64,000 bases of DNA from NCBI GenBank assembly GCA_015494535.1, contig WGBC01000026.1, forward strand, positions 19,686 through 83,685, given 5' to 3'. The position numbers were made by a program, and so were the translations under genes. Below, one piece after another: positions 31,385-40,928 of the stretch; position 1 is the stretch's first letter, and the number at the start of each line of letters is the position of its first letter. The stretch comes from Nitratiruptor sp. (GTDB lineage: Bacteria > Campylobacterota > Campylobacteria > Campylobacterales > Nitratiruptoraceae). The notes under the pieces are model-generated. The model saw only the letters and a list, made by a program, of their open reading frames with translations, did no database searches and was not told the origin of the DNA.

Positions 31385-32479
31385 ATGAGTAAAATGGGAT
31401 ACGATTTTAGTGAGTTGGCAGAAATTATCAATATCAATTCCTACACCAAAAATAAAGCTGGCGTGGACGAAAATGGAAAGATATTTCGAGAAAAATTTGA
31501 AGCGCTGGGGTTTACAACCACCATTTTTGAAAGAGAAGAGTTTGGCAATCATTTATGGTTCAAATCCAAACATAAAGATGGCAAGAAGATGCTGCTTCTT
31601 GGGCATATTGATACCGTTTTCCCTCCCGGCAGCTTCGAAGATTTCAGTGAAGATGAGGAGTGGATATACGGGCCCGGAGTGTGCGATATGAAAGGCGGGA
31701 TATTTGTAATGTTGGAGGCTCTTAGAGCTCAAGAAAAAATATATAACATCGATGTCTTTTTAGTAACTGATGAAGAGATTGGCAGCGACGACTCAAGAGA
31801 GCTTACCTACTCATTGGCTAGAGAGTATGAGTATTGTCTAGTATTCGAAGCGGCAGGTAGAAATGACGAGATAGTGACGGCGAGAAAAGGTATCGGCACC
31901 TTTACAATCGAAATCAAGGGCAAAGCCGCTCATGCAGGCAACTGCTACACACAAGGCGTAGATGCCAATAAAGAGGCGGCCCATAAGCTTTTGGCACTCT
32001 CGCACCTTACAGACTTGGCTGCTGGGACGACTCTGAATGTTGGCAAAATAGAGGGCGGTATTGGTGCAAATACCATTAGCCCAGAGGCAAAACTCCTCTT
32101 TGAAGCCCGTTTCACCACCACAAAAGAGCGCGATAGGGTCTTGCAAGAGATTACAGAGATCACCAATACATCCTTCGTGGATGGCAGCAGTGCGACGCTT
32201 GGAGGAGGTCTGCAAAGAGACGTGATGGAAGAAAACCAAAAGCAGCTGCAATTTATCAAAGAATTAGAAAAGTGGAGCGGTAGCAAACTTCTTACAGAGA
32301 GACGTGGAGGTGGGAGCGACGCGAATATTGCGGCAAGTGCCGGCGCAATTACGCTCGATGGCTTTGGACCCTTTGGGGATGGGGATCATACCATACATGA
32401 GAGGGCTAGCAAAAAGAGCTATCTTAATAGAATTGAGCTGGTAAGCAAAATTTTTAGAGGATTTATGGCAAATATTTAG
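31385..32479 (+). CDS. M20-family peptidase, glutamate carboxypeptidase-like (no signal peptide)
   Basis: LLLGHIDTVFPPGSF, YGPGVCDMKGGIFVMLEAL, VTDEEIGSDDSR, GKAAHAGNCYTQGVDAN. Confidence 0.9.
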   Translation: MSKMGYDFSELAEIININSYTKNKAGVDENGKIFREKFEALGFTTTIFEREEFGNHLWFKSKHKDGKKMLLLGHIDTVFPPGSFEDFSEDEEWIYGPGVCDMKGGIFVMLEALRAQEKIYNIDVFLVTDEEIGSDDSRELTYSLAREYEYCLVFEAAGRNDEIVTARKGIGTFTIEIKGKAAHAGNCYTQGVDANKEAAHKLLALSHLTDLAAGTTLNVGKIEGGIGANTISPEAKLLFEARFTTTKERDRVLQEITEITNTSFVDGSSATLGGGLQRDVMEENQKQLQFIKELEKWSGSKLLTERRGGGSDANIAASAGAITLDGFGPFGDGDHTIHERASKKSYLNRIELVSKIFRGFMANI

Positions 32480-32874
32480 CCTCTATTCCACTTTTTGCGC
32501 AGCTCCTGCTGACGCTTTATGAAGTTTTTAATTAAGGATGAAGTATCAAAGCCCAGCTTTTCTCGCATCTCATCCACATCCAGCCCGCACGCCTCTACCG
32601 CCCTTTGCATTAAATGCTCGTTTTCTAGTAGCAGATGTGGCTCGATTTTATGGCTTTTGAGATACTTGAAGAGTCTTTTTACATCCTTTTCATCAATCTC
32701 TCTATCTTTTAGAAGATATTGGAAGTGTTTAAACTCCACTTTTCTTTTTCGCCAGCTATAATAGAGTGCGGCTATGGCAAAAAGAAGCATAAAAACAGCC
32801 AAGATAGCAAGAGCTTTGATAATACTCTCGCTATCTTGCGAATACCGAAAATGGCGTGCAATCTCTTCAAACAT
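32476..32874 (-). CDS. small membrane-anchored protein of unknown function
   Basis: TM segment ALAILAVFMLLFAIAALYYSW followed by charged cytoplasmic region; upstream htpX closely spaced. Confidence 0.6.
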   Translation of the reverse strand: MFEEIARHFRYSQDSESIIKALAILAVFMLLFAIAALYYSWRKRKVEFKHFQYLLKDREIDEKDVKRLFKYLKSHKIEPHLLLENEHLMQRAVEACGLDVDEMREKLGFDTSSLIKNFIKRQQELRKKWNRG

Positions 32875-32876
32875 AT

Positions 32877-33755
32877 TTATACTTCATAGCCCATTTTCTG
32901 CGCAACCTCTTTGATGTGCGCAAGTCTCTTCTCAATTGGTGGGTGCGATGCGAAAAGATCCATAAATCCCACAATACCAAAAGCCTTCATATCGCTAGGA
33001 AGTGCAATCTGCTCTTTTGGAATCTGGCCTAGCTTTGCCAAAGCGTAGTAGATGCCTCTTGGACCATCTAAGCGAACCGCTCCTTCATCCGCTTTATACT
33101 CTCTATATCTGCTAAACCACATGGCAAGCATGGTTGCGAATATGGTAAGAGCGATTTCAAGAGCAAAACTGATAGCCATATAAGCCATAGGAGACGGATT
33201 GCCCTCTTCATCCTTTGGCGCTAGGATATTTGCTAGGAGGCGAGAGAAGAAAAAAACGAAGGTATTGAGCACGCCTTGCAAAAGCGTCATGGTTACCATA
33301 TCGCCATGCTTGATATGGCTAATCTCATGCGCCAATACGCCCTCCACCTCTTCCGGACTCATGAGTTCCAATAGACTTGTGGATACCGCCACAAGTGCAT
33401 CGTTTCTATTCCACCCTGTAGCAAAGGCGTTTGGCGGCCCATCGAAGATCCCCACTTCCGGCCTACCAATACCTGCCTCGTCGGCAAGCTTGTAAACCGT
33501 ACTAACTAACCACTCTTCAGTAGCGTTGCTTGGCTGCTCAATCACCCGCACACCCATATGCATCTTTGCCATCCATTTGGAGAGAAAAAGGCTAATAAGC
33601 GCACCGCTAAATCCCACGATAAACGAAAGTATTAATAGTCCGCTTGTAGTAGAGTGATCTAGCCTAATACCAAAAAAGGCTTCAAGAACAAAAATCGTCA
33701 AATATATGGAAGCCATCACGGCCAAGTTCATCAATATAAAGAGAACTATTCCCAT
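32877..33755 (-). CDS. htpX: protease HtpX
   Basis: VEGVLAHEISHIKHGDM (HExxH), N-terminal TMs, REYKADEGAVRL. Confidence 0.96.
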   Translation of the reverse strand: MGIVLFILMNLAVMASIYLTIFVLEAFFGIRLDHSTTSGLLILSFIVGFSGALISLFLSKWMAKMHMGVRVIEQPSNATEEWLVSTVYKLADEAGIGRPEVGIFDGPPNAFATGWNRNDALVAVSTSLLELMSPEEVEGVLAHEISHIKHGDMVTMTLLQGVLNTFVFFFSRLLANILAPKDEEGNPSPMAYMAISFALEIALTIFATMLAMWFSRYREYKADEGAVRLDGPRGIYYALAKLGQIPKEQIALPSDMKAFGIVGFMDLFASHPPIEKRLAHIKEVAQKMGYEV

Positions 33756-33815
33756 TTACCCTCCTCTTTTTTGTTTTTAGTGATTGTAGCGAAAAAAGTT
33801 AAAACTTTCTGCAAC

Positions 33816-34634
33816 CTATATACCACTTTTTTTGCTTAAGCAAAAGGCGATTCCTTTTTCGTAATAGGCAGCCTCATTGATAAATACCCCATAACATGCA
33901 TCCCTATCAAAAAAATACTCCTTCTCATCAAATCCCAAAAATATCGGATCGCCTTTATGCAATAGTTGATAATCCCTACCAGCAAACTCTGGATGGATCA
34001 TGGCTGCAATCTCGCCATCTTTTCTTGGAAAATCGATTGTATCAAATATATCATAGCACTCTACCTCTTCATCCATACTCTCCTCTTTTTGCAAAATATC
34101 AAGAGCTCTGTGCACCACTTTTAAAGTTTTAAAAAAAAGTTCACTATCCAAAACCCCTTGGCATATTGGGCCAACTTCAATAGTGATGGAGGCTGGCACA
34201 ATGGAGTTGATAAATGCCCCCTCATCGGTGGAAAACCAGCGCAAAATCCTCACTTCCTCAAATTCGCTAGCTAAAATCTTGGCCACGTTTTCACTGAGCT
34301 TCTCTTGAGAGCTGAGCACGATGGTGATGCCCATATTTGCGGTCGTGGTATGCAAATCTATCAAAAAGTCGCAATCTCTCAAACGATCCTTTATCACTTT
34401 TGCCCTCTCAAACTCATAAATATGGCTGTCTTGCATAAGCTTGGCTTTATCAAATGATCTGTTAAGATCGTAGTCTATATATCTTCTGCACTCCTTGATA
34501 GCTTTTGGATTTGCCAAAAGGAGATCTAGTTGCAATTCTTTGGGGCTCAATCCATCACTTTGCAGCTTTTTGACTAGATACACTCCCAAAAGCTCATTGC
34601 CATGCACGCCGCCACTAATTGTTACACGCATCAT
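33816..34634 (-). CDS. aspartoacylase / succinylglutamate desuccinylase (AspA/AstE) family
   Basis: VTISGGVHGNELLGVYLV (GxHGNE), YDLNRSF, DFLIDLHTTTANMG, ITIEVGP; start placed at ATGATG after AAGGA. Confidence 0.88.
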   Translation of the reverse strand: MMRVTISGGVHGNELLGVYLVKKLQSDGLSPKELQLDLLLANPKAIKECRRYIDYDLNRSFDKAKLMQDSHIYEFERAKVIKDRLRDCDFLIDLHTTTANMGITIVLSSQEKLSENVAKILASEFEEVRILRWFSTDEGAFINSIVPASITIEVGPICQGVLDSELFFKTLKVVHRALDILQKEESMDEEVECYDIFDTIDFPRKDGEIAAMIHPEFAGRDYQLLHKGDPIFLGFDEKEYFFDRDACYGVFINEAAYYEKGIAFCLSKKSGI

Positions 34635-34678
34635 ATTCCTTTTGCTTTTTTTGTATAATAGCAAGAAAAAGAGGTTTG

Positions 34679-35866
34679 ATGAATAGTTACAGGCTGCTTT
34701 TTGAATCCGAATACGAAGACGTGATAGAAAAACTAAAAAGCGAGAGGGATCGAAACATCACCGGCTACTACGATCTGCCTTTTGATTCCATCAAGCTTCC
34801 AAAAAAAGATTTTCAAGAAATCGTACTTATTGGCATAGGGGGCTCATCTCTTGGAACAAGAGCAATTGATAGCTTCTTGCGCTTAAAACGCAAAGCCAAA
34901 AAGATCCACTACCTGGACAATCCCGATCCCGTCGCATTCAAAAATAAATTAAGCAGAATAGATCCCACAAATTCCCTTTTCATTCTCATCTCGAAATCCG
35001 GTACCACATTAGAGACCATTACGCAGTTTAAAGCCCTCTTACATTACTTCAATCTTGATTTATCCCAAGATGCCAAGAGATTCATCTTCATTACAGACAG
35101 AGACTCCGCCCTTGACAAACTAGCCAAAAAGTACCAAATCGAATACTTTTCTATTCCCAAAAACGTTGGCGGCAGGTTTTCTGTTCTTAGCAATGTAGGT
35201 ATGATTCCCTTGGGGCTTGCGGGCTATGAAATAGAAAAGATCCTCTATGGAGCCAAGTTTTTCATGCAGCGCTTCTTCGCTAAAAAAGAGACAACTATTC
35301 TCAAAAAGGCCTCGTTTCTAGCCAAAAATTGGCAACAGTATCCAATGAACGTGCTCTTTTCCTATGCTAATGAGCTGGAAAACTTCAATAAGTGGTATAT
35401 GCAGCTATGGGGTGAGTCTTTGGGCAAAATCGATGCGCACGGCCAATCGGTAGGGCTTACGCCAATTACGCTGATAGGTCCCAGAGATCAGCACTCCTTC
35501 TTGCAGCTTCTAGCCCAAGGGCCAATCGATAAGAGCGTAACGTTTCTAAGGATCGCAAATTTCGAAGAGGATCTGCTCATCCCAAACTGCAGCTTGCCAT
35601 ATCTTGAGAGCACCGATTTTATCAATGGACTCACCTTCGGCCAGATGGTAAATGAGCAAGCCAAAGCCACCATGAAGAGCCTCAAAAAGCGCAATATGCC
35701 AATCGATGAGATAATCCTGCCTTGCATCAACGAAGAGAGTATCGGGGAGCTTATCGTCTATTTCGAGCTGCTCACTTCCAGCGTGGGAGCGCTCTTAGAA
35801 ATTAATACCTACGATCAGCCAGGGGTTGAAGAGGGCAAAAGGATTTTGCGCGAAACTATCGGCTAA
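34679..35866 (+). CDS. pgi: glucose-6-phosphate isomerase
   Basis: VLIGIGGSSLGTRAI, ISKSGTTLETI, GGRFSVLSNVG, DQHSFLQLLAQGP. Confidence 0.95.
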   Translation: MNSYRLLFESEYEDVIEKLKSERDRNITGYYDLPFDSIKLPKKDFQEIVLIGIGGSSLGTRAIDSFLRLKRKAKKIHYLDNPDPVAFKNKLSRIDPTNSLFILISKSGTTLETITQFKALLHYFNLDLSQDAKRFIFITDRDSALDKLAKKYQIEYFSIPKNVGGRFSVLSNVGMIPLGLAGYEIEKILYGAKFFMQRFFAKKETTILKKASFLAKNWQQYPMNVLFSYANELENFNKWYMQLWGESLGKIDAHGQSVGLTPITLIGPRDQHSFLQLLAQGPIDKSVTFLRIANFEEDLLIPNCSLPYLESTDFINGLTFGQMVNEQAKATMKSLKKRNMPIDEIILPCINEESIGELIVYFELLTSSVGALLEINTYDQPGVEEGKRILRETIG

Positions 35867-35890
35867 AGCCAGCAGAAGCTGGCTTATAGC
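35862..35890. terminator. bidirectional hairpin at convergent pgi/metE junction
   Basis: GCTAAAGCCAGC-agaa-GCTGGCTT(a)TAGC; includes both stop codons. Confidence 0.55.
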
Positions 35891-38139
35891 TTGATGATGC
35901 GGCTTCGCACATCTTTAGTGGCTTCTACCATGTTTTTTAGAGATGGAATCACCTCTTCCCATTTTCGTGTTTTCAAACCACAATCCGGATTTATCCATAG
36001 CTGCTTTGCTGGCAATACCTGCAGACGGTTTTCGATCTCTTTAATAAGCTCCTCTTTGCTTGGCACGCGAGGGCTATGAATATCATACACCCCTGCTCCC
36101 ACCTCTTTTTGGTAGTCGTAGTTTTTGAAGGCTTCCAAGAGCCTATTGCCATTTCTAGCAGTTTCGATAGAGATAACTTCCGCATCCATCGCATCTATGG
36201 TTGGCATAATGTCGTTGAAGTCGCTATAACACATGTGGGTATGGATTTGGGTTTGGGGCTTTGCGGGAGCTGTGGCGATTTTGAAGCTCTCCACCGCTAC
36301 TCTTTCATATTCGGCTCTATTTTCTTGTCGCAATGGGTAACCCTCTTTGAAAGCAGCTTCGTCCACTTGAATGATCTTGATGCCAGCTTCTTGCAAGTCC
36401 GCCACTTCATCGGCGATTGCCAAAGCCATCTGTTTGTAGACCTTTTCACGCTCAAGATCATCCCTTACAAATGACCAATTGAGCATCGTTACTGGACCTG
36501 TAAGCATCCCTTTGACAATTTTGTCAGTACGACTTTGAGCATAGGTAATCCACTCTACCGTCATAGGAGCTGGCCTGCTCACGTCCCCAAAAATAATTGG
36601 AGGCTTGACGCACCTACTTCCATAGCTTTGTACCCAGCCATTTTCGCTAAATGCCACGCCTTCAAGCATTTGGCCAAAGTATTCCACCATGTCATTGCGC
36701 TCAAACTCCCCATGCACCAAAATATCCAAGCCCACATCCTCTTGGACTTTGATGCAGTAATCGATAAATTCGCGCATCTTTGCTTTATACTCTGCTTCGC
36801 TAATTACTCCATCTTTGAAATCTTTGCGAACTTTCCTTACCTCTGGCGTTTGAGGGAAACTACCTATTGTAGTGGTTGGTAAGATTGGATAGCTAAGGAG
36901 TTCATGCTGAATCCGTAAGCGCTTGGTAGCCGGCATGGAGCGCTCTTTTTGCTCTTGGGTTAAGTTTTGTAAGCGCTCTTGGACTGCTTCATTGTGGATT
37001 TGCAACGATGTTTTTCTGGTTGCATTTGCCGCTTTGTTGGCTTCATAAAGCCTACTATCTTTGCCTAACTCTTTGCCGCGATAGAGTTTATCAATAATAC
37101 GAAGCTCATCAAGCTTCTCATTGGCAAAAGCAAGCCAGCTTTTTATGTTGCTATCAAGCTTTTCTTCATAGCGCAGGGTATAAGGCACATGCAAAAGAGA
37201 GCAGCTTGTAGAGACTATTACTTGCTCTTTATCGATTGGCAAACTTCGCAGGAATTTTACTTTCTCATCGATATCGCTAATCCAGATATTTCTGCCATCC
37301 ACAATCCCTGCAATTAACTTTTTATCGCTTTTTGCAAATCTTTCAATAGCCTCAATATTGTTCTTACCATAGACTAAATCTAGTCCAATGCCGCTAATTG
37401 GCATATCAAGAAGAATTTCTACAGCCTCTAAAGCGTGTTCAAAATATGTAACCACACATAGCTCCAACCCTGCCACTGCTAACTGATCATAAACTTTAAG
37501 AGCCTCTAGCTGCTTTTGAGTTGGATCTTTGACAAGGGCTGGCTCATCAAACTGCACAACTTTGACGCCATTTTGAGCTAGCTCTTCTAAAATCTGTCGA
37601 TAGATTGGCAGGATTTTTTCTATAAGATCTAACGGATCGATACCATCAATCGTTCTAGAAAAACTCAAAAATGTCACAGGGCCGATGAGATTAACTTTTG
37701 GTTCAATCCCCAAAGCTTTAGCCTCTTTATACTCTTGCACTATTTTAGAGGTATTTGGGCTAAATGAACTCTTTTTGTGAAGTTGCGGCACGAAGTAATG
37801 GTAGTTGGTATTGAGCCACTTTGTCATAGGTAAAGCTTTATGCCTCGCATCGCCACGCGCCATAGCGAAATAGCGATCAATTCCACTGAGATCTTTGTAT
37901 TCATCAGGTTCACACCCAAGCAAAACAATCATATCAATCATTTGATCATAGTAGCTAAAATCATTACAGCTAATATATTCGATCCCAGCCTCTTTTTGGT
38001 ACTGCCAGTGGCGAGCTCTTAGCTCTTTAGCCACACTCTCTAGCTCTTCAAATCCAATTTCACCTCTCCAATACTTTTCCAAAGCAAATTTAAGCTCTCT
38101 TTTTTCACCAATTCGAGGATATCCTATAACGTAAGGCAT
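35884..38139 (-). CDS. metE: cobalamin-independent methionine synthase
   Basis: YVIGYPRIGEKRELKFALEKYW, TTTIGSFPQTPEVRK, IHTHMCYSDFNDI. Confidence 0.98.
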   Translation of the reverse strand: MPYVIGYPRIGEKRELKFALEKYWRGEIGFEELESVAKELRARHWQYQKEAGIEYISCNDFSYYDQMIDMIVLLGCEPDEYKDLSGIDRYFAMARGDARHKALPMTKWLNTNYHYFVPQLHKKSSFSPNTSKIVQEYKEAKALGIEPKVNLIGPVTFLSFSRTIDGIDPLDLIEKILPIYRQILEELAQNGVKVVQFDEPALVKDPTQKQLEALKVYDQLAVAGLELCVVTYFEHALEAVEILLDMPISGIGLDLVYGKNNIEAIERFAKSDKKLIAGIVDGRNIWISDIDEKVKFLRSLPIDKEQVIVSTSCSLLHVPYTLRYEEKLDSNIKSWLAFANEKLDELRIIDKLYRGKELGKDSRLYEANKAANATRKTSLQIHNEAVQERLQNLTQEQKERSMPATKRLRIQHELLSYPILPTTTIGSFPQTPEVRKVRKDFKDGVISEAEYKAKMREFIDYCIKVQEDVGLDILVHGEFERNDMVEYFGQMLEGVAFSENGWVQSYGSRCVKPPIIFGDVSRPAPMTVEWITYAQSRTDKIVKGMLTGPVTMLNWSFVRDDLEREKVYKQMALAIADEVADLQEAGIKIIQVDEAAFKEGYPLRQENRAEYERVAVESFKIATAPAKPQTQIHTHMCYSDFNDIMPTIDAMDAEVISIETARNGNRLLEAFKNYDYQKEVGAGVYDIHSPRVPSKEELIKEIENRLQVLPAKQLWINPDCGLKTRKWEEVIPSLKNMVEATKDVRSRIIKL

Positions 38140-38177
38140 TGTATCTCCTTGTAAAAATTTTTAATATTTAAAAGCGA

Positions 38178-38537
38178 TCAATAGAAGATGCAAAATGGAG
38201 GAGCAATACCAGTTTTTGTATAGCGACACTTACAAACAGGGGGTTTTTTGATGCGTGAAAGTCGCAGGACTTTATGAGCTAAACAAGCAAAAAACATATT
38301 GCAATAGCAAGGTTTAACCTGAAAAAGAGTTGAGGTCTTGTTTTCTAAAAGCTCATCGGGTGGATCGTCGCTGCTTTCATATTGTATAATATTATATCGA
38401 TAAAAGCGTACAGAGGTGATAATTTTTTGCAAAATTACGCCTGCATTTGTAGCAGTCATCGCACGAAGGCTAAAGTAGTTTTTCTTAAAGCCTTTAGCCA
38501 CCAAGAAGCCACCTCTCCAAAATCTTTTGTGCAGCAA
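38178..38537 (-). CDS. unsupported cysteine-rich ORF upstream of metE (likely coding from about 38455 if real)
   Basis: Only an ORF; Cys-rich C-terminus [32 protein letters not shown]; no recognised family. Confidence 0.25.
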   Translation of the reverse strand: MLHKRFWRGGFLVAKGFKKNYFSLRAMTATNAGVILQKIITSVRFYRYNIIQYESSDDPPDELLENKTSTLFQVKPCYCNMFFACLAHKVLRLSRIKKPPVCKCRYTKTGIAPPFCIFY

Positions 38538-38886
38538 TGGAGTCTAGGCGACCATCCTTTTTATGTTTCATAACGCCTTTGGTAGCCTCTTTGGCTTCAT
38601 GGCTCGTAAAACCTTCATCCACATAGAAAACCTCTCCATCAAAGTCCAATAGACTCACAAAATGGCGTATTCTTCTACTCATCTCCTCTTTGCTGCTGCC
38701 ATCTGGGATGCCTACAATGAGCTTTTCTATCTGCCATTGGTGCAAAAACTCGCTCACCTCTCGCGCTGCTTGCTCGCGATTTTTCCTAAAAATTGGAGTT
38801 TGCGGCAATGCTATCTTGCCATCCAAGCTTATGGCCACGCCTATGCGCTTTAGCCCCACGTCCAAAGCCGCCACCCTACTTGCCAA
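38494..38886 (-). CDS. ruvX: RuvX/YqgF pre-16S rRNA nuclease; probable TTG start overlapping mnmE stop
   Basis: [56 protein letters not shown]. Confidence 0.88.
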   Translation of the reverse strand: MASRVAALDVGLKRIGVAISLDGKIALPQTPIFRKNREQAAREVSEFLHQWQIEKLIVGIPDGSSKEEMSRRIRHFVSLLDFDGEVFYVDEGFTSHEAKEATKGVMKHKKDGRLDSIAAQKILERWLLGG

Positions 38887-40219
38887 GGCAAAACTCCCCA
38901 AACATCTTATCAAGCAGCTCGCTGCTTTCCATCGGCCTAGTAATCGATCCAATATAACGCAAAGCTTCGTTTATATGAAAAGCAAAGATCTCCAACTCTC
39001 CCATCTGCAGCGGAGAGAATGCGGCTTCTATCTCTTGCAGAGTATTTTGTACCGCATCAATTTGCCTTTTGGAGATAAGCAAAATCTCCTCTGTATTAGC
39101 GTAATTAGCAAGTATCTCTTGTAGTCTCTCAATCAAAGCTGAAATGTCTTCTTTGACGCTTAACCTCAAAGCAGGCCACCCTTCTAGCTGCGCCACTGCG
39201 CCTCTATCTACTTTATTGAGCACGACGATGATATCCTTTTTCTCTCTGTACTCCTCTATCAGCTTCAAAATCTTCTCATCCTCATCATCCAAAGGCTTGC
39301 TCGCATCGAACATCGCGATGACTATATCGCTCTCCTCGATTGCCGCAATGCTGCGTTCAATTCCTATCTTTTCTATCTCATCCTTGGCCTCGCGTATGCC
39401 TGCGGTATCTACAAAGCGTACAAGATGTGAGCCAATTCTAACACTCTCTTCGATGGTGTCTCTAGTGGTTCCTGCAATATCGCTCACAATGGCCCTCTCG
39501 TATGAGAGGAGTGCATTGAGGAGGCTGCTTTTACCTGTATTTGGCTTGCCGACAATCGCCACTTTGAAGCCATCAATCAATCCTTCTCTTCGCTTACTGG
39601 AAGCTACGGTATTAGCGAGCAATTTTTGAATCTCATGCAGCTGCTCAACCATCTGCTCTTGCAAATCCTGGGGCAGATCCTCTTCTGCATAGTCGATGTT
39701 CACTTCCACATAGGCTAAAATACGAATGAGCTTCTGGCGGATATCTTCGACAAACTCTTTGAGCTCACCTTTGAGCTGGCGTGCCAAAATCTTGGCTGCA
39801 TCTTCGCTCTTGGCTTCGATTATTTTGGCTATCGCTTCAGCTTCACTCAAGTCTATTTTGCCATTGATAAATGCTCGTTTGCTAAACTCCCCAGGCTCTG
39901 CCAGTCTCGCTCCTGCTTCGAACACGGCATCAAGCACCATTTTGGCTACCACCACACCACCATGACACTGAAACTCTACGATATCCTCGCCTGTGAAACT
40001 ATACGGAGCTTGAAAGTAGATAAGGATGCCTTGATCGATAAGAGTGTTATCAAGAGTATATATAGATCGAAGATGTGCTTTTCTTGGAAAGAGATCTTTT
40101 TTGGTAAGCTTTTTGGCAATGGTAAGTGCCTCTGGACCGCTCACTCTTACAATCGCGATGGAACCAACCCCCAAAGGGGTGGCTATCGCGGCGATGGTAT
40201 CAGTTTTTTCTAAACTCAT
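38876..40219 (-). CDS. mnmE: tRNA modification GTPase MnmE
   Basis: [41 protein letters not shown], terminal FGEFCLGK. Confidence 0.97.
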   Translation of the reverse strand: MSLEKTDTIAAIATPLGVGSIAIVRVSGPEALTIAKKLTKKDLFPRKAHLRSIYTLDNTLIDQGILIYFQAPYSFTGEDIVEFQCHGGVVVAKMVLDAVFEAGARLAEPGEFSKRAFINGKIDLSEAEAIAKIIEAKSEDAAKILARQLKGELKEFVEDIRQKLIRILAYVEVNIDYAEEDLPQDLQEQMVEQLHEIQKLLANTVASSKRREGLIDGFKVAIVGKPNTGKSSLLNALLSYERAIVSDIAGTTRDTIEESVRIGSHLVRFVDTAGIREAKDEIEKIGIERSIAAIEESDIVIAMFDASKPLDDEDEKILKLIEEYREKKDIIVVLNKVDRGAVAQLEGWPALRLSVKEDISALIERLQEILANYANTEEILLISKRQIDAVQNTLQEIEAAFSPLQMGELEIFAFHINEALRYIGSITRPMESSELLDKMFGEFCLGK

Positions 40220-40928
40220 TAACGATAATATACTTCTCTTGGTTTCTCTCTCTGATAGCTACATATTTATCTGGAAAAGCTTCTCTTAATTGTCTAAGTG
40301 CAATCTGAATAAGTACGCCATCAAGAGGTTTAGTTTGGCCTCTACCCTCTTTTTTGATACGCTCAATCAAAGGAGCAAGATAGGCTCTAATCATCTCCTC
40401 TTGCGTTTTGAGAAACTCAGCGATCTCCAGGCGAATTTGCAAGTTGTATTTTGGGTTGATCCAGTTAAAGAGCATGTATGAGAGAGCTTTATATCGATAC
40501 CCCTCTTTACCGATGAGTAGCGCCGCATCCTCGCCACTAAACTCTATTAAAAGCGTATCTTCATTGTATGGCTTCACCTCGACTCTATCGAGTTTGAAGC
40601 AGATTTTGTCAAAGAGGTTTTGTAGAGCAAACTCTACCTCTTGAGCAATTTGTTCTAGATCTTTTTTCTCTTTGTAGAAGTTATCAAAGATTTCATTCTC
40701 TTCTCGAGCTATTGTAGGAAGCGGTTCAGGGATCTCTGGTTTACTCTCTTCTTCTTTTTTGCAATAGACCAAGATGATTGCATTCTTTTTCCCAATGCCA
40801 AGAATCCCCTTGGATGGGTGCTGCAAAATTTTTGTCTCAAGATCGGCAATGGAACAGTTGAGTTCTTGCGAGGCCTTTTTATAGGCCTCTTCTAAAGTTG
40901 GTGCTTCGATTTTAATAGGATCTTTCAT
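40200..40928 (-). CDS. Jag/KhpB-like RNA-binding protein
   Basis: IKIEAPTLEEAYKKASQELN Jag_N-like start, KH region and R3H-like C-terminus; adjacent to yidC. Confidence 0.88.
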   Translation of the reverse strand: MKDPIKIEAPTLEEAYKKASQELNCSIADLETKILQHPSKGILGIGKKNAIILVYCKKEEESKPEIPEPLPTIAREENEIFDNFYKEKKDLEQIAQEVEFALQNLFDKICFKLDRVEVKPYNEDTLLIEFSGEDAALLIGKEGYRYKALSYMLFNWINPKYNLQIRLEIAEFLKTQEEMIRAYLAPLIERIKKEGRGQTKPLDGVLIQIALRQLREAFPDKYVAIRERNQEKYIIVNEFRKN

